Source of the DNA: Janthinobacterium sp. LM6
Lineage (GTDB): Bacteria; Pseudomonadota; Gammaproteobacteria; Burkholderiales; Burkholderiaceae_D
Assembly (NCBI RefSeq): GCF_002002885.1
Contig: NZ_CP019510.1
Location: 4,526,001 to 4,590,000 of the forward strand
Direction of reading: 5' to 3'
DNA length: 64,000 nucleotides
Positions 58,474-64,000 of the stretch are shown piece by piece (position 1 is the stretch's first letter; the number at the start of each line of letters is the position of its first letter). Position numbers and translations under genes: made by a program. The notes under the pieces were generated by a model. That model ran no database searches. It was not told where the DNA came from and saw only the letters and a list, made by a program, of their open reading frames with translations.

Positions 58474-59451
58474 ATGAAACTCTCGAAACTGAAACTGCTT
58501 CCGGCCGCGGCCGCACTGGCCATGTTGTGCGCCGCCGGTAGCGCACAGGCGGGTGCCTATGGCTACGCCTACAACAACATCTTCGGCTTGCAGATCGTCG
58601 CCGCCACGGGCTCGATCACCGCCCTGAACAGCACCACGATCTCGCGCGCCACGGCCACCCTGAATGGCGTCAGCGTCATCAATGGCGGTCCCGGTCTGCT
58701 CGACTCGCCCCGCGCCGCCGTCGGTGCCGTGACCAAGGGCGAGAACGACTTCACGCAGCAAGGCGCCTCGGGCAACTTTTCGCGCGGCGATGCGCAGATC
58801 GTCAGCACGCAGTTTCCCTCGTTCCCGCCCGGCTCCACCTCCACGCAGGCGGTGAACGTGGCCGAGGCCCACCTGGCCGGCCCAGCCGGCACGGCCGACG
58901 CGTCCGGCCGCAACGGCTCGACCACGGGCTTCTCCGTCAACTTCGTCGTCGGTTCGCCCACGGCAACGCTGAGCTTTGACTTCTTCTCCTCGCCATTCAT
59001 GCAAGTCTTCCTGCAAAGCACAGTGGGACAACTGTCCACCGCGACGGCCAACCTGGTGATGACCATCACCATCACCGACTCGACCGGCGCGACCGTCTTC
59101 AACTGGACGCCCGATGGCGTCGTCGGCTCCGGCATCTTCGGTGGCACGGAGAACGCCGATGCAGCCAACCTGAACACCGGCCTGGCGACCAACTTCCTGA
59201 CGCGCGGCAACCTGTTTACGTATAACCCCACCGGTTGCGGCACGCCTAGCGGCACCGGCGTGGGCACGACTTGCGGCGGCAACTTCAACGCCGTCAGCAA
59301 TGCCCTCGCGGCCGGCAACTACACCTTGACCTTGAATGCGGTGGAGAGCGTGGACCTGGTCAAGCAGGCGCCGGAACCGGGCACCCTGGCGCTGCTGGGC
59401 CTGGGTCTGGCAGGCCTGGGCTATGCCAGCCGCCGCAAGGTTAGCGCCTGA
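58474..59451 (+). CDS. PEP-CTERM sorting domain protein
   Basis: A 325-residue secreted protein from ATG at 58474, with GAGG eight bases upstream. The signal peptide ends about residue 27 (AGSAQA). The mature part is Gly/Ser/Thr/Asn-rich, beta-type, with no Cys except the pair in GCGTPSGTGVGTTCGG. The C-terminus is a classic sorting signal: APEPGTLALLGLGLAGLGYA then SRRKVSA. An exosortase (XrtA type), not in this window, would cut it. It is a tandem paralogue of the next gene, sharing AVTKGENDFT, PPGSTST and DASGRNGS blocks. Confidence 0.9.
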   Translation: MKLSKLKLLPAAAALAMLCAAGSAQAGAYGYAYNNIFGLQIVAATGSITALNSTTISRATATLNGVSVINGGPGLLDSPRAAVGAVTKGENDFTQQGASGNFSRGDAQIVSTQFPSFPPGSTSTQAVNVAEAHLAGPAGTADASGRNGSTTGFSVNFVVGSPTATLSFDFFSSPFMQVFLQSTVGQLSTATANLVMTITITDSTGATVFNWTPDGVVGSGIFGGTENADAANLNTGLATNFLTRGNLFTYNPTGCGTPSGTGVGTTCGGNFNAVSNALAAGNYTLTLNAVESVDLVKQAPEPGTLALLGLGLAGLGYASRRKVSA

Positions 59452-59473
59452 ACCAGGCAACAGGGGGATGCAC

Positions 59474-59499
59474 AGGCGAGGGAATCTCCTCGCCTTTTT
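59474..59499 (+). terminator. Intrinsic terminator between the two PEP-CTERM paralogues
   Basis: An 8-bp stem AGGCGAGG with CCTCGCCT, a 6-base loop and T5. It lies 22 bases after the first paralogue's stop, so the second gene probably has its own promoter. Confidence 0.85.
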
Positions 59500-59558
59500 C
59501 ATGTGGCAAGCCTGTCGGTTTTCCTTACAACGCGGCCGACCAGGAGATGAGGATTTTC

Positions 59559-60551
59559 ATGACTATATTTTCTTGTACCCGATTGCCCATGCTCCTGCTG
59601 AGCTTGCTATTGCTGGCCAGCAGCGGCACTGCCAGCGCCGCCGCCTACGGCTATTCGTACACCAGCGTCTTTGGCCTGGTCATCAGCAATCCCTCCGGCT
59701 CCGTCAGTCTGCTCAGCAACATCGACCTGTCGCGCACCACCGCCACGCTCAATGGCAGCAGCGTCATCAATGGCGGCAGCAACGAGATCGACGCGCCGCA
59801 GGCGAAACGCGGCGCCGTCACCAAGGGAGAAAACGACTTTACCCCGCAAGGCATGGGCAACGCTTCGTATGCGCGCGGCGAGGCGCAAATCGTCGCCTCG
59901 CAAATTCCGCCTTTCCCACCGGGCTCGACCAGCACGCATACCGTGAACGCGGCAGAAACCTTCCTGACGGGCGGCGGCAGCGCCGACGCCTCGGGGCGCA
60001 ACGGTTCCAGCACCGCGATGACCGTCAATTTCGTCGTCGGCCAACCGGGCGCGACCCTGGCCTTCGACTTCCAGGCCCTGCCCTTCATGCAGCTGTACCT
60101 GGACGCGCTGGCCGGCACGGGCTCGGCGGCCACGACGAATATGGCGATGACGTTTAGCATTATCGATGAACATGGCCAGATCGTCTTCAGCTGGGCGCCC
60201 GACGGCAAGCTCGGCTCCGGCATCCTGGGCGGCACCGAACTGGCCGATGCGGCCAGCCTCAATACGGGCTACGCGCAAACGCCGCTCACCAGCGGCAGCG
60301 TGTTCACCTACGATCCCAGCGGCTGCGGCACGCCCACGGGCACGGGCGTCGGCACGACGTGCGGCGGGCAGTATGGCGCCGTCACGGACAGACTGGCGGC
60401 CGGCAGCTACACGCTGGTGTTGAACATGCTGAACAGTTCCGAACTTGCCTATGTGCCAGGCGTCACGCCAATGGCGCTGCCGGGCACCTTGCCGTTGCTG
60501 GCGGCCGGCCTGCTGGCGCTGGCCTGCCTGGCGCCTCGGCGGCGGCGCTGA
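59559..60551 (+). CDS. Secreted paralogue of the PEP-CTERM protein with a diverged sorting signal
   Basis: About 330 residues from ATG at 59559 (MTIFSCTRLPMLLLSLLLLA), chosen because GAGG sits six bases upstream; an in-frame ATG at 59547 overlaps that site. The signal peptide ends near SGTASA. The mature protein follows the first paralogue almost block for block, including AVTKGENDFT and GCGTPTGTGVGTTCGG. The C-terminus has the same layout (short motif, hydrophobic helix, Arg cluster), but PEP is replaced: MALPGTLPLLAAGLLALACL then APRRRR. Confidence 0.88.
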   Translation: MTIFSCTRLPMLLLSLLLLASSGTASAAAYGYSYTSVFGLVISNPSGSVSLLSNIDLSRTTATLNGSSVINGGSNEIDAPQAKRGAVTKGENDFTPQGMGNASYARGEAQIVASQIPPFPPGSTSTHTVNAAETFLTGGGSADASGRNGSSTAMTVNFVVGQPGATLAFDFQALPFMQLYLDALAGTGSAATTNMAMTFSIIDEHGQIVFSWAPDGKLGSGILGGTELADAASLNTGYAQTPLTSGSVFTYDPSGCGTPTGTGVGTTCGGQYGAVTDRLAAGSYTLVLNMLNSSELAYVPGVTPMALPGTLPLLAAGLLALACLAPRRRR

Positions 60552-60586
60552 CGAGACCGCTAGGCGCGCATGGCGTCACGCGCGCC

Positions 60587-61687
60587 TCACTGCCCCGCCG
60601 TTGGCGCCACCAGCAAGTCTTGCAGCGGACGGCGCAGCGAGCGCGCACTGGGCGCCGGGCCGGCGCCTATGCGCCCGAGAAACACGGCCCGATCCAACGC
60701 CGCCGCCCCCAGCACGGCCTGGCACCGCACGGCCAGTTCCTGCGCCAGCTCCTGCAGTCCATCGGTGCGCGAAAAGGCGCGCCGTTCGCGCACATAGCGG
60801 GCAAAGATCAGCGGCGTCAGTTCCGGCTGCAATTGCAAGCCCAGTTGCGTGGCCGTCAGCCAGAAGCGTTGCATGGCGCGCCCGGCCGCCACGTAATCGT
60901 CGATGTGGCGCGGCGACGCGTCGGCCAGCAGCACGAAATGCGCGGCGCAATACAAGCCCGGCAGCAAGTCCATCTGCAGGCGCGGCGCGACGGTGCCCGC
61001 CAGCCAGGTATTGAAAAAATCCACGCGGCGCCAGCTGTGCATGACCCAGCGCATCAAACGCGCCGTCATCGCGTCGACGCCCAGCGCCTGCTCCGGAATG
61101 CGGTCGGTGCTGTAGCGCGCGCCCCACTCGATCACGTCGCGGTGCACCTTGTGCGCTTCGGGCATGGTCAGGCGCAGCTTCGCATTGTCGAACATCAGCC
61201 GCGCGCAAGCGAGGCGCGCGCGCCCGCTTTCGAACCACTGCACGCCGTAGCCGGGCGGCAAGCTGGCCGCCAGCGCCGCCTTTTCGCTGGCGCGCAAGCT
61301 GCGCGTGCTGAGCCGGCGCCGCTGCACGCTGCGCTGCGGCAAGAAGGCCGCCAGCGGATCGGGCAGCATGCCGGGGCTGTCGACCAGGCGCACATCGAAG
61401 GTAGGCAGGGTGTCGGGCATGGACAGGCGCCGGCGCGCTTCCATGCGCAAGCCATGGCTGCTGGCCGCCAGTGCCATGCTTTCGAGCAAGGCGCCCAGCG
61501 ACAGCTGGCTGGGATGGCCGTCGAGGTCGTACACGCAGTGGCTGCGCGTATCGAAACCGTGCACGACGACATGGCGCGGCGCCACGACTTCAAAGCGCCA
61601 CGGCTGCGTGTTGTCGCCGCTGGGCGCCCAACGCGCCTGCTCGAGGATGTTTTCCAGCACGGGATCGATTGGCAGTGCTTGCGCCAT
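60587..61687 (-). CDS. Nitroreductase family protein (MoeY-like partner)
   Basis: A 366-residue protein. The N-terminal WAPSGDNTQPWRFEVV is the FMN-binding start of nitroreductases. A second conserved segment, AAGRAMQRFWLTATQLGLQLQPELTP, closes the flavin site. It is larger than simple nitroreductases (about 200 residues), with an inserted middle region. Its ATG begins directly after the stop of the ThiF-like gene, so the two are translated together. The same two domains are fused in mycobacterial MoeY. The substrate is unknown. Confidence 0.85.
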   Translation of the reverse strand: MAQALPIDPVLENILEQARWAPSGDNTQPWRFEVVAPRHVVVHGFDTRSHCVYDLDGHPSQLSLGALLESMALAASSHGLRMEARRRLSMPDTLPTFDVRLVDSPGMLPDPLAAFLPQRSVQRRRLSTRSLRASEKAALAASLPPGYGVQWFESGRARLACARLMFDNAKLRLTMPEAHKVHRDVIEWGARYSTDRIPEQALGVDAMTARLMRWVMHSWRRVDFFNTWLAGTVAPRLQMDLLPGLYCAAHFVLLADASPRHIDDYVAAGRAMQRFWLTATQLGLQLQPELTPLIFARYVRERRAFSRTDGLQELAQELAVRCQAVLGAAALDRAVFLGRIGAGPAPSARSLRRPLQDLLVAPTAGQ

Positions 61688-62557
61688 TTATGCCCCCTGC
61701 GCGGCGCGGCGCCGCTGGATGATGGCCATCGTCAGCCGTTGCAGCGGATGACGGTGGCCGCCGGGACGCCAGGTATGCACGAGCTTGTTGCGGTAGGCGT
61801 CGAAATGCATGCCGTGCGGCGCCTCCATCACCTTGCCCCGCTTTAACAGGATCTTCAAGGCTTCCGTGGCGGCCGCGCCCGCGCACAGCTGGCAGCCCAT
61901 GATGGTCGACGGGCCGCGCCGCTCCTTCAGGTTGATGGCCGACGGGTCGACCAGGTAGGGAGCATGCAAGCCGGCCGGCGCCAGCCCGACGAGAAAGCGC
62001 AGGGCTTTTTCTTCCTCGGGCAAGTCGCCCCAGCCAAAATATTCTTCGAACGTCATGCCGCCCGGCAGGAAGCTGAGCACGGCCGTGCCCATGCCCAGCG
62101 GCGCGGCCGTGATGGCGGGGATGCCCAGGCGGGCGCAAGTGGCGAAAGTGGCCTGGCGCGCGGGAAAGGCGAAGAAATCCAGGCCGTCCACATACAGGTC
62201 GACACCGGCGAAGAACTCGGCCAGGTTGCTGTCGTGTATGCCGTCTGGAAATTGTTTAATATCAAGTTCGGGATTGATATCGCGCGCCATCTGCGCCAAC
62301 ACCGCCACCTTGGGCTGGCCCAGGGTGGACACCATGGCGCCGGCCTGGCGGTTGAAGTTGGCGATATCGAAGGTGTCGAAATCGGCGATGTGAAAGGCGC
62401 CGATGCCGAGCCGCGCCAGGGTCAGCAAGTGCACGCCGCCCACGCCGCCCATGCCGGCGATGGCCACGCGCTTGCCGCGCAAGCTGTCCTGCTCCGCTTG
62501 CGTGACCCAGCCCAGGTTGCGGGCGAACGCCGCGTGATAGGAAAAACCGTCTGTCAT
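61688..62557 (-). CDS. ThiF/MoeB/HesA family adenylyltransferase (E1-like)
   Basis: About 289 residues from ATG at 62557, preceded by GAGG; a GTG two codons earlier is the alternative. The nucleotide-binding loop is VAIAGMGGVGGVHLLTLARLG. The DFDTFDIANFNRQ segment carries the acidic and Arg residues of E1-like enzymes. A single Cys pair at MGCQLCAGAAATEALK is near the usual catalytic region, but the paired CxxC zinc motifs of MoeB/ThiF are not evident. E1-like enzymes adenylate a protein or peptide C-terminus. No ubiquitin-like partner is encoded nearby. Confidence 0.9.
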   Translation of the reverse strand: MTDGFSYHAAFARNLGWVTQAEQDSLRGKRVAIAGMGGVGGVHLLTLARLGIGAFHIADFDTFDIANFNRQAGAMVSTLGQPKVAVLAQMARDINPELDIKQFPDGIHDSNLAEFFAGVDLYVDGLDFFAFPARQATFATCARLGIPAITAAPLGMGTAVLSFLPGGMTFEEYFGWGDLPEEEKALRFLVGLAPAGLHAPYLVDPSAINLKERRGPSTIMGCQLCAGAAATEALKILLKRGKVMEAPHGMHFDAYRNKLVHTWRPGGHRHPLQRLTMAIIQRRRAAQGA

Positions 62558-62643
62558 GCTCACCTCTTCTGTGCATCCCTTGCGGACGAAGAAAGTTGGA
62601 CAGGTGAGCCGGAGTTAAGTTCCCCAATGACAGAAAAAAGCGC

Positions 62644-64000
62644 TTAGCGCGCCAGGCGGCGCGCCGCAGGCACGCTGCGCTGTAGCGCTGCCGCCGCCGG
62701 CGCCGTTGCGCCCACCTTGAACACGCTGACGATCTGCGCCAGCCCCGCCGCCTGCTCGTTCATCGCTTGCGCCGCCGCCGACGCCTGCTCGACGAGGGCC
62801 GAGTTTTGCTGCGTCATGTTGTCCATCTCGACGATGGCCTGGTTGATCTGTTCGATGCCGGCGCTCTGCTCGGCGCTGGCCGAGGAAATCTCGGCCACGA
62901 TATCGGTCACATGCTGCACGCTGGAAACGACTTTTTCCATCGTCTCGCCCGCCAGCGCCACCAGTTTTTCACCGGCGCCCACTTGCTCGGCGGAACTGTC
63001 GATCAGCTGCTTGATTTCCTTGGCGGCCGCGGCCGAGCGCTGCGCCAGGTTGCGCACCTCGCTGGCGACGACGGCGAAGCCCCGGCCCTGCTCGCCCGCG
63101 CGCGCCGCTTCCACGGCCGCATTCAGGGCCAGGATATTCGTCTGGAAGGCGATGCCGTCGATGACGGCGATGATGTCGCCGATCTTCTTCGACGAGGCAT
63201 TGATGGCGCCCATGGTGTCGACCACCTGGCTCACCACGCCGCCCGCCTGCGTCGCCACTTGCGAGGCAGAAATGGCCAGCTGGTTGGCCTGGCGCGCATT
63301 GTCCGCATTCTGGCGCACGGTCGAGGTCATTTCTTCCATGGTCGATGCCGTTTCTTCCAGCGAGCCCGCCTGCTGCTCCGTGCGCGCCGACAGGTCGTGG
63401 TTGCCGGAAGCGATCTCGCCCGACGCCGTGGAAATGGATTCCGCATCGTTGCGCACCTGGCTCACCAGGTGCGCCAGGTTATCGCGCATGGCCTTGATCG
63501 CCATCAACAGACTGGATGTATCGCCGGGACGCGTATCGATCTGCGTCGTCAGGTCGCCCTGGGCGATTTGCGCCACGATGGCCGCAGCATAGTCGGGTTC
63601 GCCACCGAGCTGGCCCAGGATGCGGCGCAGCATCAGGGCCGCCAGGGCGCCCACCACCAGCATCAGCGCGCCGCCGATGGCCAGCAGCACGCCCGCCTGG
63701 GCCCAGAACTTGTGGTTGATGTCATCGATATACGTGCCCGTGCCGATCAGCCAATCCCACGGCGCAAATTTCACCACGGCATACATTTTTGCCACCGGGT
63801 CCTTCACGCCGGGACGCGTACCGTCCGCCTGCACCAGGCCGATGCGGCTGCTGGCCAGGGCCACGCGGTAGCGGTCGCCCGACTGTTTCATGTTCTTTTG
63901 CGGCGTGCCGATGCGCGCAGGATTGGGATGTACGTACAGCAAGTCCGTGCTGAAATCGCGCACGAAATAATACATTTCGTCCTTGACGAAGCTGCCGATG
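62644..64000 (-). CDS. Methyl-accepting chemotaxis protein (partial, runs off right edge)
   Basis: The N-terminus lies beyond the window. The visible part starts inside a periplasmic Cache-type sensor domain ([35 protein letters not shown]). A membrane helix ([22 protein letters not shown]), a HAMP-like linker and the signalling domain follow. The hairpin tip is recognisable as [20 protein letters not shown] followed by [17 protein letters not shown]. No C-terminal CheR-binding pentapeptide is present. The ligand is unknown. Confidence 0.93.
   Translation of the reverse strand, partial: IGSFVKDEMYYFVRDFSTDLLYVHPNPARIGTPQKNMKQSGDRYRVALASSRIGLVQADGTRPGVKDPVAKMYAVVKFAPWDWLIGTGTYIDDINHKFWAQAGVLLAIGGALMLVVGALAALMLRRILGQLGGEPDYAAAIVAQIAQGDLTTQIDTRPGDTSSLLMAIKAMRDNLAHLVSQVRNDAESISTASGEIASGNHDLSARTEQQAGSLEETASTMEEMTSTVRQNADNARQANQLAISASQVATQAGGVVSQVVDTMGAINASSKKIGDIIAVIDGIAFQTNILALNAAVEAARAGEQGRGFAVVASEVRNLAQRSAAAAKEIKQLIDSSAEQVGAGEKLVALAGETMEKVVSSVQHVTDIVAEISSASAEQSAGIEQINQAIVEMDNMTQQNSALVEQASAAAQAMNEQAAGLAQIVSVFKVGATAPAAAALQRSVPAARRLAR

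Noticed and set aside
1-64000. CRISPR array, prophage or toxin-antitoxin/defence island
   Set aside because: No regularly spaced short repeats, phage structural genes, integrases or recognisable defence genes were seen. The only tandem near-identical units are the tRNA-Gly genes and the adenylation domains.

Overview
The window looks like a chromosomal segment of a GC-rich betaproteobacterium of the family Oxalobacteraceae, most like Janthinobacterium. This is inferred from the housekeeping gene order, protein similarity as I recall it, PEP-CTERM proteins, and a GGGGTCAGACCC-type palindrome that I associate with that group. No database search was run.

Region 1 (1-14465, minus strand) is part of a nonribosomal peptide synthetase operon. 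The first gene (8055-14465) is C-A-T-C-A-T. The second starts with an ATGA overlap and runs off the left edge as docking-C-A-T-C-A-T-C-(A). Hand-read adenylation pockets give an unassigned residue (perhaps basic), a Thr-like residue, Thr and Tyr. A condensation domain at the very N-terminus, with no synthetase gene upstream, suggests an acylated lipopeptide. Two adenylation domains are near-identical duplicates whose differences concentrate at the substrate pocket. Region 2 (14466-19324) is an AT-rich, disturbed stretch with degraded IS30- and IS3-type transposase remnants and one intact gene for a DUF5916 outer-membrane-type protein.

Region 3 (19325-20120) is a tRNA array: five identical tRNA-Gly(GCC) and one tRNA-Cys(GCA). 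It lies downstream of pgsA, as glyW-cysT do in E. coli. Region 4 (20226-40335, minus strand) is core genome read right to left: yceD-rpmF-plsX-fabH-fabD-fabG-acpP-fabF, a YgfX-like gene, rpoE-rseA-degP, a glutaredoxin-like gene, then lepA-lepB-rnc-era-recO-pdxJ-acpS-uvrC-pgsA. It combines fatty acid and phospholipid synthesis, envelope stress control, protein export, RNA processing and DNA repair. RseA looks cut down to its cytoplasmic domain and no rseB is present.

Region 5 (40559-58285) is mixed: maf, an RsmI-like methylase, rlmJ, a thioredoxin-like gene, a Tat-exported molybdenum hydroxylase large subunit without its partner, a PAS-GGDEF-EAL protein, DUF1993, DUF1415/DUF1289, a MltD-like transglycosylase, fabI, an RhlE-type helicase, a YciA-type thioesterase, small unknown genes and a glycosyltransferase. 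Region 6 (58383-64000) has two tandem PEP-CTERM-type secreted paralogues, the first behind a sigma-54-like promoter. It continues with a nitroreductase/ThiF pair resembling a split MoeY and ends in a chemotaxis receptor cut by the right edge.

The parts least explained are the NRPS line with its recombined adenylation domains, the nitroreductase/E1-like pair, the PEP-CTERM pair, and two very small genes with good ribosome binding sites.
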